Positions 34,029-43,281 of a DNA stretch of 64,000 bases are shown in pieces. How positions within the stretch are numbered: position 1 is the stretch's first letter; every line of letters begins with the position of its first letter. The position numbers and the translations under genes are program-made. Source of the DNA: Promicromonospora sp. Populi (GTDB lineage Bacteria; Actinomycetota; Actinomycetes; Actinomycetales; Cellulomonadaceae). The notes beneath the pieces are model-generated. The model worked only from the letters and a program-made list of their open reading frames with translations. It was not told where the DNA came from and searched no databases. The stretch is taken from NCBI RefSeq assembly GCF_041081105.1, contig NZ_CP163528.1:2046001-2110000 (forward strand), in the 5' to 3' direction.

Positions 34029-34047
34029 GGAGGTTAGGCTAACCTAA
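34029..34047. promoter_or_regulatory. IdeR/DtxR iron box
   Basis: GGAGGTTAGGCTAACCTAA matches 17 of 19 positions of the IdeR/DtxR consensus TTAGGTTAGGCTAACCTAA, including the full central palindrome. It lies in the 63-bp gap between the divergent permease and binding-protein genes, ideal for joint repression by iron-loaded IdeR. Confidence 0.92.
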
Positions 34048-34088
34048 AAAGGCCACAACGGATCCCCACCGGAAGAGAGCACTACCCG

Positions 34089-35072
34089 ATGCGTTCCCCA
34101 CGTCTGCTTGCCGCCGTCCTGGCAGTGCCCCTCCTCGCGCTCACCGCGTGCTCCACCGGCGCGGACGCCGCGTCGTCGGAGGGCGCCTCGTCGACCGACG
34201 CGGCGTACCCCGTCACCATCTCCACCACGTTCGAGGACGTGACGATCGAGGAGCGGCCGGAGCGCGTGGTGGCGCTCGGCTGGGGTGACGCGGAGGTAGC
34301 GCTCGGGCTCGGTGTGCAGCCGGTCGGTGCCGCCGACTGGCTGGCCTTCGGCGGCGACGGCGTGGGCCCGTGGGCCGAGGGCCTCTACGACGAGGCGCCG
34401 GAGATCCTCGGCACCGTCGAGCTGTCGTACGAGGCGGTGGCCGCGCTGGAGCCCGACCTCATCCTCGACGTGCGCGGCTCCGGCGACGAGGAGCGCTACG
34501 AGCGGCTGTCGTCGATCGCGCCGACCGTCGGTGTCCCCGAGGGCGGCGAGTCGTACCTCACGCCCCGCGCTGACCAGGTGACGATGATCGCCGCCGCGCT
34601 CGGCGAGACGGAGCGGGGCGACGAGCTGCTCGCCGAGGTCGACACCGCGTTCGAGGAGGTTGCCGCGGCCCACCCCGACTGGGCAGGCCAGACCATCACG
34701 GCTGCCACCCGCACGAGCGAGGGCTGGGGCGCCTACGTCAACGACGGGCGCACCGAGTTCATGGAACGGCTCGGCTTCGTCGCGAACCCGACCATCACCG
34801 AGCTCCCCGTCGAGGCGAACGGCTGGAGCGTGAGCATCTCCGAGGAGCAGCTCGACCTGCTCGACGCCGACCTGATCGTCGCGTTCCCCATCTGGATCGA
34901 CGTCGAGGAGATCACCGAGGACGCCGGCTGGCAGGAGATCCCGGCGGTCGCCGACGGGCGCGACGTCGTCATCACCGACGACCTGTCCGCCGCCTACTCG
35001 CTCGGCACGCCGGCCGCGCAGCTGTACGCGCTCGACGAGCTCACGCCGCTGATCGAGGACGCGCTGGGCTGA
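34089..35072 (+). CDS. Iron-siderophore ABC transporter substrate-binding lipoprotein
   Basis: A 327-residue class III binding protein. Signal peptide and lipobox LALTAC put the lipidated Cys at residue 21. The mature chain shows VTISTTFEDVTIEERPERVVALGWGDAEVALGLGVQPVGA (about 40-80), ALEPDLILDVRG and ALDELTPLIEDALG, typical of FepB/FecB-like two-lobed TroA folds joined by a long helix. It captures a ferric siderophore outside the cell for the two divergent permeases. It starts 42 bp after the iron box; the Shine-Dalgarno region is GGAAGAG. Confidence 0.93.
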   Translation: MRSPRLLAAVLAVPLLALTACSTGADAASSEGASSTDAAYPVTISTTFEDVTIEERPERVVALGWGDAEVALGLGVQPVGAADWLAFGGDGVGPWAEGLYDEAPEILGTVELSYEAVAALEPDLILDVRGSGDEERYERLSSIAPTVGVPEGGESYLTPRADQVTMIAAALGETERGDELLAEVDTAFEEVAAAHPDWAGQTITAATRTSEGWGAYVNDGRTEFMERLGFVANPTITELPVEANGWSVSISEEQLDLLDADLIVAFPIWIDVEEITEDAGWQEIPAVADGRDVVITDDLSAAYSLGTPAAQLYALDELTPLIEDALG

Positions 35073-35103
35073 CCTGGCGACTCAGCCGACTACGGTGGGG
35101 CAC

Positions 35104-35688
35104 ATGGGGTTCCGATCGTGGTTCGGGCACGGCCCGCAGAAGGCGGTCCGCCGTGTCGTCCGCTCGCACCGCACCGATGTGGTGCTGACCCAGGCGCCGC
35201 TGGTCACGTCCGCGGGCGAGGCGTGGGCGTTCGCCACGCGCGCCGAGCTCCTGGTGATCTCGGCGCCGGAGGCGCCTGGGGGCGCGGACAACCAGGGCGG
35301 CGGTGACCCGGAGTCGCGGGGCGCGCCCTCCGTCGTCGTGCAAAGGGAGTGGGCCGACGTCGACCGCGCCACCTATGAGGCGGAGGCCAACGTCCTGCGG
35401 GTGCACTGGGTCGACGGCGACGAGCCGACGGCGCTGGCGCTCGACGGCCGCCGCTCCGTGCTGCCGCAGGTGCTGCGCGAGCGGGTCGAGTGGTCGGTGG
35501 TCCTGGCGGAACCGGTCAAGCTGCCGGGCGGTCGGTCCGCGCGCGTCGCGGTCCGACGTCGGGCCGACGGCGAGCTGTTCTCCCAGGTGATCGGCGGAAG
35601 CGACGTCGACGTCACCGACCCTCGCACGGCAAGCCTGATCGACGCCGCCGAGGCGCGGGTGCGCGGCGCGGCGGGGCTGCCTGCCTGA
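35104..35688 (+). CDS. Conserved hypothetical protein
   Basis: A 194-residue soluble protein whose family I cannot name. The first 30 residues are basic (SWFGHGPQKAVRRVVRSHRTD). The rest alternates short beta-like stretches (TRAELLVISAP, VLRVHWVDGDEPTALALDG) and ends in a helical segment, SLIDAAEARVRGAAG. A Gly/Asp/Asn-rich loop lies near 58-70. The layout resembles small actinobacterial proteins with a beta-rich PH-like fold, but this is only an impression. ATG 35104 is favoured over GTG 35095. It follows the siderophore-binding gene by 31 bp and could share its transcript. Confidence 0.7.
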   Translation: MGFRSWFGHGPQKAVRRVVRSHRTDVVLTQAPLVTSAGEAWAFATRAELLVISAPEAPGGADNQGGGDPESRGAPSVVVQREWADVDRATYEAEANVLRVHWVDGDEPTALALDGRRSVLPQVLRERVEWSVVLAEPVKLPGGRSARVAVRRRADGELFSQVIGGSDVDVTDPRTASLIDAAEARVRGAAGLPA

Positions 35689-35712
35689 CCTCGTGGCGGT
35701 TGCTGCTGGGGC

Positions 35713-36087
35713 TCAGTCCTCCGGGACCGCACGCAGCGTCGCCCCGACGACCGCCGGGCCCAGCACCGTGCCGACGATGCTCTTGTACCGGCCGTACTTG
35801 GCGCGGTAGGAGTCGTCGAGCGGCGCGTGGACCTCGTTCTCGGGGACCTCGAACCGGACCTCCCGCTCGATACCGCCCACCCGGACCCGGCCCCTGCCCG
35901 AGCGCTTGGCGCGGCGGAACCAGCCGTTCTCCGGCCCGGCCGCCGACCGGACGTAGACGCTGTCCCCCACTCGGGCGGTCCAGATCGTCACGTACGGGCG
36001 CAGGGTGCCGTCCGGCCGGTACGACGAGATCTGCAGCTCGTCCGTGCGGTCGACCTGCTCCAGCTCCTGCTCGGTCCAGCTGCTCAT
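35713..36087 (-). CDS. DUF2255 family protein
   Basis: A 124-residue protein of the DUF2255 family (nitroreductase/F420-binding-like split-barrel fold is likely). Motifs include DELQISSYRPDGTLRPYVTIWTARVGDSVYVRSAAGPENGWFRRAKRSGRGRVRVGG (about 16-72). The YVRS...GWFRRA pattern is shared with deazaflavin/F420-dependent proteins. ATG 36087. It is convergent with the preceding gene and divergent from the aldo/keto reductase. The reaction, if any, is unknown. Confidence 0.82.
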   Translation of the reverse strand: MSSWTEQELEQVDRTDELQISSYRPDGTLRPYVTIWTARVGDSVYVRSAAGPENGWFRRAKRSGRGRVRVGGIEREVRFEVPENEVHAPLDDSYRAKYGRYKSIVGTVLGPAVVGATLRAVPED

Positions 36088-36138
36088 CGTGCGCTCCTCC
36101 CGGGCACCGCCGGTGCCCGTGCCGATAGACCTAGATAG

Positions 36139-37980
<1,842 letters not shown>

Positions 37981-38164
37981 CGCAGGCCTGGCCCCGCACC
38001 ACCTGGTGGGTGAAAGATCGGCGTCGGCGGGGCGGCTGACCGGCGTGGTGCAGGTGTGATCGACTTCGCTGTGACGGGGGCCGATTTCAGGTCAGGACAA
38101 CCCGCTCGAACCTGTTAGAGTTTTCACCGGTCGCCCACCCGGTTACGGGGCCGGGCGAACACGA

Positions 38165-38237
<73 letters not shown>

Positions 38238-38247
38238 CCATAAATCC

Positions 38248-38277
38248 GCAGGCCAGCGCCCTAGGGCGCTGGCCTGC
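38248..38277 (+). terminator. Hairpin terminator after tRNA-Asn
   Basis: GCAGGCCAGCGCCC (38248-38261) pairs perfectly with 38264-38277. Since the island's far end keeps another tRNA-type terminator (41503-41552), this one was probably brought in by the element. Confidence 0.82.
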
Positions 38278-38467
38278 AGTGCTATTTCTGGGCGTATCAA
38301 CGCTGTTGAGGGTCGAACTGAGGGTCTACAGGCCACACATCGGTGCACAACACACGGTTGGCGTCCGTCGGGCCTCGTGCACGACTCAACGGGAGTGCTA
38401 CTCGCAGCCTCCACAGGAGAGACTACGGAAGCCGAGACCACTCGCGGACGAGGCGCACAGGAGGAGC

Positions 38468-39295
38468 ATGGCGCGGCGGACTATGTGGGTGACCGGCGGT
38501 GGCATCCTCGTTGCCGGTATCGCCTTCGGTGCCGGAATGAGTCTGGGGTACGCACTCAGACCAGACAGCGGCGCTCACGTGCTCGCCCAGACGGCGGACG
38601 AGTGGGCAGCGTTCGGCACCGTCGGCACGTTGATCATTGCGGCGGTCGCAGCGGTGATCGCGTTCACGCAAGCTGCCGAAGCTCGTCGGCTTCGCATTGA
38701 GCAAGCCCAGCCATACGTAGTCGCCTACATGAAACAGAACTCGAACACGCCGGTGCTGGTAGAGCTCGTCATCCGCAACTTTGGGACGACCGCGGCACGC
38801 AACATCACGGTCACCTCGACTCCCACGATCCGACGGGCTGACGGAGCCAAGGCGGAAGACGTGTGGCTGCCGACCGATATCCCCGTCCTCGCACCGCAGC
38901 AAGAATGGCGTACGTTCTGGGATTCTGGTGCAGAGCGGTTCGACCACCCGGTTCTTGCAGACGAGAACCGCCATGTTGTGACAGTCACTTACGACGGTGT
39001 GGAGCGCTCGCCTCAGCAGGTATCTGAGTCGATCCTCGACTGGGGCGCCTACGTCGGTGGGATCTTCATAACCAGCAAGACGGTGCACCACGCGGCACAG
39101 TCCCTGGGCAAGATCGCGACGGTCATGGGCAGGTGGACTGATAGCAGCCGAGGGCTAACTGTGTACACGCGAGACGGTCGCGCCAAAGATGCTCGTGTCG
39201 CGACGGAGTTAGAGGAGCGCGCTCGACGACGTCAACGGCGCGAGCCGCATTCGGGTTCAGATCCAGAATCGATCTACCGCCCGAACGAAGCCTAG
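38468..39295 (+). CDS. Hypothetical membrane protein of the tRNA-Asn island
   Basis: A 275-residue protein with two N-terminal membrane helices (about 7-28, TMWVTGGGILVAGIAFGAGMSLG; and about 47-67, WAAFGTVGTLIIAAVAAVIAF). A short charged helix follows (AAEARRLRIEQAQPYVVAYM), then a beta-rich domain (about 88-200; VLVELVIRNFGTTAARNITVTSTP) and a basic tail. The two-helix plus linker plus beta-sandwich layout is common among uncharacterised membrane proteins in actinobacterial islands. ATG 38468 is chosen for the Shine-Dalgarno AGGAGGAG. Function unknown; a cell-surface or membrane-effector role is possible. Confidence 0.78.
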   Translation: MARRTMWVTGGGILVAGIAFGAGMSLGYALRPDSGAHVLAQTADEWAAFGTVGTLIIAAVAAVIAFTQAAEARRLRIEQAQPYVVAYMKQNSNTPVLVELVIRNFGTTAARNITVTSTPTIRRADGAKAEDVWLPTDIPVLAPQQEWRTFWDSGAERFDHPVLADENRHVVTVTYDGVERSPQQVSESILDWGAYVGGIFITSKTVHHAAQSLGKIATVMGRWTDSSRGLTVYTRDGRAKDARVATELEERARRRQRREPHSGSDPESIYRPNEA

Positions 39296-39401
39296 GGCCC
39301 GTTTCAGAAGTGCTGGTCACGGCGTTGACTGAGCCAGACGGCAAGGGTGATTTCTTCATGCGACCGGCCAGCTGCAACGGCGTGTGGGCCAGACTGCTCG
39401 C

Positions 39402-39866
39402 ATGATTTCCCGCGCGAGGGCCCGGATCGGTGTCGTACTTGTTTCAGTCACTTTGTCGATTGGTGCTGCTGGGTGTAGTGAACCGGAGCCCGAAGCGGGC
39501 ACGGTTCTTGGGAGTTGGGACCTCGAAGTCCAAACGGCGGCGAACCCCGATTCCCACTCATGGGGAGCGTCCGCGACTGTCCGGGAGCAGGTGGCTGACC
39601 TCGGGGGTGCCATCCTTCGTGACGTCATCGTGCCGATCACTGTGGCGCCCTCACAGACGGACGGATCGTTCGAGCCTTCGGCGACGATCACTTGGGCGAA
39701 TGGTCGTGAGGAGGCCTGTGACTCCAACGGTGGACTCCACAACCAGCTCTACTTCCGCCCGAACGGCGGCAACGACGTCCTGACGCAAGTGTCCTTCAAC
39801 TGCGGCATTCTTGACGAACCCATCGGAGATCCCGGTTCCGGGGCCTATGTAACGGTGACGCCGTGA
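39402..39866 (+). CDS. Hypothetical lipoprotein of the tRNA-Asn island
   Basis: A 154-residue protein with a lipoprotein signal peptide: hydrophobic run IGVVLVSVTLSIGAAGC with the lipidated Cys at 25. The mature part (about 130 residues) has no motif that I recognise. Two Cys residues near EEACDSNGG and SFNCGILD could form a disulphide. It should sit on the outer face of the membrane. The start may be ATG 39402 or GTG 39384. It is located directly before a NUDIX remnant. Confidence 0.65.
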   Translation: MISRARARIGVVLVSVTLSIGAAGCSEPEPEAGTVLGSWDLEVQTAANPDSHSWGASATVREQVADLGGAILRDVIVPITVAPSQTDGSFEPSATITWANGREEACDSNGGLHNQLYFRPNGGNDVLTQVSFNCGILDEPIGDPGSGAYVTVTP

Positions 39867-39870
39867 AGCC

Positions 39871-40071
39871 GTGCTTGGTGAGCGGGTCCACCCCAAGACC
39901 GGGCGGCTCATGAGCTACGTGGACTGCGAGGTCAAGAGCGGCACTGCACACGTGGCTGACACAGAGGAGCTGTCAGACTTCGCGTGGGCGGCGCCGGACC
40001 AGTTCAGCAACTACGTGCCATACGGCTTTGCGCCCGCAGTCCAGGAATACTTGGTCGCCACCATCCGCTGA
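39871..40071 (+). pseudogene. NUDIX hydrolase remnant (C-terminal part)
   Basis: About 66 codons read LGERVHPKTGRLMSYVDCEVKSGTAHVADTEELSDFAWAAPDQFSNYVPYGFAPAVQEYL. These match the end of actinobacterial NUDIX hydrolases (the ERVHPxTGRxMxYVACxV and EYVPYG-x4-VQEYL patterns). The catalytic Nudix box (GX5EX7REUXEEXGU) should lie upstream, but that space is occupied by the unrelated lipoprotein gene. The enzyme is therefore truncated and should be inactive. Confidence 0.75.
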
Positions 40072-40183
40072 CCACACGACGCCACACGTCGAGGGGGCAC
40101 CTCGAAAGCGGAGTCGAGACTCTCGGCGCGTGGCGACAAACCCTTCGGCTGAGCAGAAGGCGCAGAGAACAGGCTCCTGGCCA

Positions 40184-41215
40184 TTAGAGAAATCCAGGAA
40201 AAGCCTGCTGAATCAACTCGACAAGCCCATCGTATGCAGCGTTCGTGCCGACGCCTCCTGCGAGCGCATATGCGCCTGACTTGACTCGCTGCAAGAAGCC
40301 TCGGGTGGCCGTTCCGGGCTGACCTCCGTCAGTTTGGAGAGCTTCAGATAACTCTTCAACCTGACCAGACTGGAGGAACGCCTCAGCCTCACGAAGCAGG
40401 CTCTCGACGTCACCCTGCTCAATGTGGATCGCGACCGACCCCTTCCCCGACGCTACAGTCGCGTGGTCACCGGCGAGAGCCACGTCCTCACCCGCTGCCA
40501 CAGTCGCATGGTCGCCGGAGGTAAGGGTTACACCATCACCGGACACGGTGGTCGCGTCACCCCCAATCGCGACGCTCGAATTGTTGGCGTAGACGCGCGT
40601 AAGGTGGAGATGAATCTCCTGGCCGAGCCTTGGCTCATCCTCGACCGTAGGGCCGCCCGCCCCGCCGACGTTCGGCGAGACGTCCTCCAGGCTTAGGGCC
40701 AGGTCCAGCGCTGTTGACTTCACTCGATCGAGGATTCCCAGTAAATGCGTCCTGGGCGTGTGGATAGCGGCGTAGTTCGCAGTCATCATTTCCATGTACG
40801 GTGCCTGGCGTGCATCGGCCAAGCGTCGATACTCGGTCACCCAAGTAATAGGGAGTGGAATCTGAGGATCGCCGTCACCCGATGCCAGTGCATGGAGTTC
40901 TGCGACTGGGGCTCGGAGTGCGAGGGAAGGCATTCTTTTGGAGAGCTTGGCAGGGAGTTCAAACCTGCGAAGTGAGTGAGTGTCCGACGTACCCATCGGC
41001 CCGTCGAAGCGAATCTTGATAGGCAGGTGGCTGCCGTCTCGGTAGGCAGGCACGTCACTGGCGGTGGGATACCCACCCAACTCGCTTCGGAGCCATTCAG
41101 TGAGCTCGTCTGCTCCGATCCGTCTGCTCACTACCAGCAGGCGTCGCAGAGCATCAGGCAGGGCGACGGCCGGTTCGGACAGTGCGTCGATCGCGGTCTC
41201 AAGCGCGGTAGTCAT
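40184..41215 (-). CDS. AbiTii-domain protein with beta-repeat middle region (putative phage-defence gene)
   Basis: A 343-residue protein. Residues about 1-200 match the AbiTii domain: ALPDALRRLLVVSRRIGADELTEWLRSELGGYPTASDVPAYRDGSHLPIKIRF, the helical start followed by the ELxGYP and PxYR motifs. Residues 211-266 are a short-period beta-type repeat (SVAIGGDATTVSG, TLTSGDHATVAAG, ALAGDHATVASG, SVAI) that should form a small solenoid. The tail (268-343) is acidic-helical and ends in a weakly hydrophobic helix. AbiTii is named for association with abortive infection; its mechanism is not established to my knowledge. I chose ATG 41215, where homology starts. It is located in the tRNA-Asn island and convergent with the other cargo genes. 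Confidence 0.82.
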   Translation of the reverse strand: MTTALETAIDALSEPAVALPDALRRLLVVSRRIGADELTEWLRSELGGYPTASDVPAYRDGSHLPIKIRFDGPMGTSDTHSLRRFELPAKLSKRMPSLALRAPVAELHALASGDGDPQIPLPITWVTEYRRLADARQAPYMEMMTANYAAIHTPRTHLLGILDRVKSTALDLALSLEDVSPNVGGAGGPTVEDEPRLGQEIHLHLTRVYANNSSVAIGGDATTVSGDGVTLTSGDHATVAAGEDVALAGDHATVASGKGSVAIHIEQGDVESLLREAEAFLQSGQVEELSEALQTDGGQPGTATRGFLQRVKSGAYALAGGVGTNAAYDGLVELIQQAFPGFL

Positions 41216-41455
41216 GCCAGGATTCTTACCCCGCACGAGCGTCTTCGATGGGTGAACCACCCCTACGGCCGGGTGATTGTTGGTGCGTCGCCCGTGTAGT
41301 GCCGTCCCCATGGCCGCCCAGCAGCAGTTGTGGTGGCACTGAGGGCTGAAATGAGGTGCACGCCAGCCTGCAACAGACGCCCGCGATGGATGGGTATGAA
41401 CACCACGCCCAAGAAAATTGTCGTTCCGGCCGGTTGCGACCGCTGCCAAGAACGG

Positions 41456-41498
41456 CTGTTAATCGGATGGTCGTGGTTCAAGTCCAACCGCGGGAGCC
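41456..41498 (+). repeat. Decayed direct repeat of tRNA-Asn 3' part (attR-like)
   Basis: This copies tRNA-Asn bases 38196-38239 (anticodon loop to CC end) with one substitution (C to T) and one deleted T in the T-stem. The loss breaks the GTTGG/CCAAC stem, so the copy cannot form a working tRNA arm. With the intact tRNA at 38165 it defines the two ends of an integrated element. Confidence 0.9.
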
Positions 41499-41502
41499 GG
41501 AA

Positions 41503-41552
41503 CGAGGCCCTGAATCCCTTCTTGACGTGGGGATTCAGGGTCTCGCTGTTTT
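41503..41552 (+). terminator. Orphan tRNA-type terminator beside the attR repeat
   Basis: CGAGGCCCTGAATCCC (41503-41518) pairs with 41530-41545 (one G-T pair), followed by CTGTTTTCGTT. It is most simply the original terminator of tRNA-Asn, pushed 3.3 kb away by the integration. The remainder of the 41216-41676 gap holds no supported gene. Confidence 0.82.
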
Positions 41553-41676
41553 CGTTGCCAGCCCTGATCGGGTGAGGTGTGCGGGCAAGACCAACCGGCC
41601 GGATCGGGGTGACATCGGTCGCGGCGTTAGTGCACGTGGTGGACATGGATGCCCGCCGACCGGCACGATCGGAGCC

Positions 41677-42228
41677 GTGACTCGTCCTCGTGCGCCGGTC
41701 CTGGCCGTGCTGGTCGTCGCCGTAGGAGGGATGCTGGTGTGGCAACCGTGGGCAGCACCGCTGACCGTGCGCCTGACGGCACAGCGCCTCGAGCAGGTGG
41801 AGGGCGTCGCCTCAGTGCAGGTCGATCGGCACGACAAGTACTCGCCCGAGCACCACGAGCGCGCAACCTGGTCGGTGACGACCGTCCACCTGGACTCGGG
41901 GTTCTCGCCCGAGGATGCCGGCGAGGTGGCCGTCCGGACGGGCGGGCCCCTTGGGCCGAACCGCGATGCCCACGTACACCCCGTCGGCGAGGATGCCGAC
42001 GGCGTCGAGCGGGTGTCCGTGGTGTGGGCGGAGCCGGTCACGGCCGAGCATGTCGTGGACGCGTTCTCCCTGGCCGACGCCGGTGCCCGGCACGTGCAGG
42101 TCGTCGTCACCGGGATGCCGGGGACCGTCTTGTACGAGGTTCGGACCGAGGACCAGTCCGAATGGGAACGGTTCGCCCGCCTCGCCGACGAACTCGGTGT
42201 CGCCGAGCCTCACCTGGAGGTCGGGTGA
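41677..42228 (+). CDS. Hypothetical membrane-anchored protein
   Basis: A 183-residue protein with an N-terminal signal-anchor helix (about 5-23; APVLAVLVVAVGGMLVWQPW) and an extracytoplasmic alpha/beta region: VRLTAQRLEQVEGVASVQVDRHDKYSPEHHERATWSVTTVHLDSG, then DAGARHVQVVVTGMPGTVLYEVRTED. The two halves look like repeated beta-alpha-beta (secretin or BON-like) units, but I cannot name the family. GTG 41677 has GGAG just upstream. It lies just outside the right end of the tRNA-Asn island, with GC-rich codons like the chromosome. Confidence 0.68.
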   Translation: MTRPRAPVLAVLVVAVGGMLVWQPWAAPLTVRLTAQRLEQVEGVASVQVDRHDKYSPEHHERATWSVTTVHLDSGFSPEDAGEVAVRTGGPLGPNRDAHVHPVGEDADGVERVSVVWAEPVTAEHVVDAFSLADAGARHVQVVVTGMPGTVLYEVRTEDQSEWERFARLADELGVAEPHLEVG

Positions 42229-42261
42229 CCACTGTCCGCAACCGGCGCCGCCTCTGAGCGC

Positions 42262-43230
42262 TCAAGGGGGCGCACCCGCCGCGCGGCGGAACCTCGTCGC
42301 GAGGCGATCGAACGCCGTCGCGAGCCCGTCTCCCTCGATCATCTCGATGTCGACGTCGAGCTGTGCGATCCACAGCGCGAGCCGGTCCGGGTCGTCGGCA
42401 CCCAGTTCGACACGGCACGTGGCCTCGTCGACCACCACGATGTCGACGGGGATGTGTATCTTCGCGGCGACCTCGGCGGCGGGAGCATGCACGAGTATCC
42501 GGGCACGGTATTTCCAGGATCCCTTGCTGACGCTGCCGACGACGTACTCGACGACCTTGTCCTCCGGGATCACGCGCGGTCGGAACCGCGCACCTGTCGG
42601 TCCGTGGAGAACCATGCGGTCGACGCGGAAGACCCGCCAGTCGTTGCGGTCGAGATCCCACGCGAGCAGGTACCAGAGCGGCCCCCAGCTCACCAGCCGT
42701 TGCGGTTCGGTGTGGCGCGCCGTCTCGCTGCCCCCGGGCTTCGTGTACCCGAACCGGAGCCGTTCGTGGCCGCGGATCGCGGCAGCGATCCCGCCGAGCA
42801 CCGGGAGATCGAGCGGCGGTTCAACCCCTGGAACGGCGCTCGTCGCCTCACGTACCGCCTCGACGCGCCGCCGCAGGCGCGAAGGCAGCACCTGCTCCAG
42901 CTTCGCCAGCGCGGTGAGCGACGTCTCCTCGACCCCGAGCCCCCGGGTCGCGACCGCGCCCAGTCCGACCGCGACGGCGACCGCCTCGTCGTCGTCCAGC
43001 AGCAGTGGGGGCATCGCCGTCCCGGCGGCCAGCCGGTACCCGCCCGCGACCCCGGGGCGCGCGTCCACGGGATAGCCGAGCGACCGCAGCTTGCCGATGT
43101 CGGCGCGCACGGTCCTCGTGCTCACACCGAGCCGGCCGGCGAGCTCGGAGCTCGTCCAGTCGCGCTTGAGCTGGAGCAACGACAGCACCTCGAGCAGACG
43201 GGCCGAGGTCTCCAACATGTTCTCGATCAT
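42262..43230 (-). CDS. WYL-domain transcriptional regulator (YafY/DeoR-like)
   Basis: A 322-residue regulator. The N-terminal HTH_11 winged helix is LLEVLSLLQLKRDWTSSELAGRLGVSTRTVRADIGKLRSLGYPVDARPGVAGGYRL (about 11-67). The middle WYL domain (about 150-220) has RLVSWGPLWYLLAWDLDRNDWRVFRVDRM, and a WCX-type C-terminal domain follows. WYL domains bind ligands such as nucleic acids or second messengers. It is divergent from the epoxide hydrolase, its probable target, across a 51-bp gap. Confidence 0.92.
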   Translation of the reverse strand: MIENMLETSARLLEVLSLLQLKRDWTSSELAGRLGVSTRTVRADIGKLRSLGYPVDARPGVAGGYRLAAGTAMPPLLLDDDEAVAVAVGLGAVATRGLGVEETSLTALAKLEQVLPSRLRRRVEAVREATSAVPGVEPPLDLPVLGGIAAAIRGHERLRFGYTKPGGSETARHTEPQRLVSWGPLWYLLAWDLDRNDWRVFRVDRMVLHGPTGARFRPRVIPEDKVVEYVVGSVSKGSWKYRARILVHAPAAEVAAKIHIPVDIVVVDEATCRVELGADDPDRLALWIAQLDVDIEMIEGDGLATAFDRLATRFRRAAGAPP

Positions 43231-43281
43231 CTCAGCAATTGCGGAAGCTAACCTGCCGCGTTAACCGGGAACGTGGATGTC

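Larger units (their letters stand above)
38241..41498. mobile_element. Small genomic island integrated at tRNA-Asn (no integrase visible)
   Basis: The left edge is the intact tRNA-Asn (38165-38237, CCA to 38240). The right edge is a 43-bp decayed direct repeat of the tRNA 3' portion (41456-41498), followed by an orphan tRNA-like terminator. This is the standard attL/attR layout of a tRNA-integrating element. The 3.26 kb between has visibly lower GC content and codon bias than its flanks and holds two hypothetical genes, a NUDIX remnant and an AbiTii-domain gene. No recombinase, relaxase or replication gene is seen, so it is a fossil or a trans-mobilised cargo islet. Confidence 0.82.

Noticed and set aside
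40424..40696. Plus-strand open frame opposite the AbiTii gene
   Set aside because: It is antisense to the repeat region of the AbiTii gene, and the apparent repetitiveness comes from that repeat.
41456..41498. A second functional tRNA-Asn gene
   Set aside because: Only the 3' part is present and one T-stem base is deleted; no D-arm or 5' acceptor strand exists upstream.
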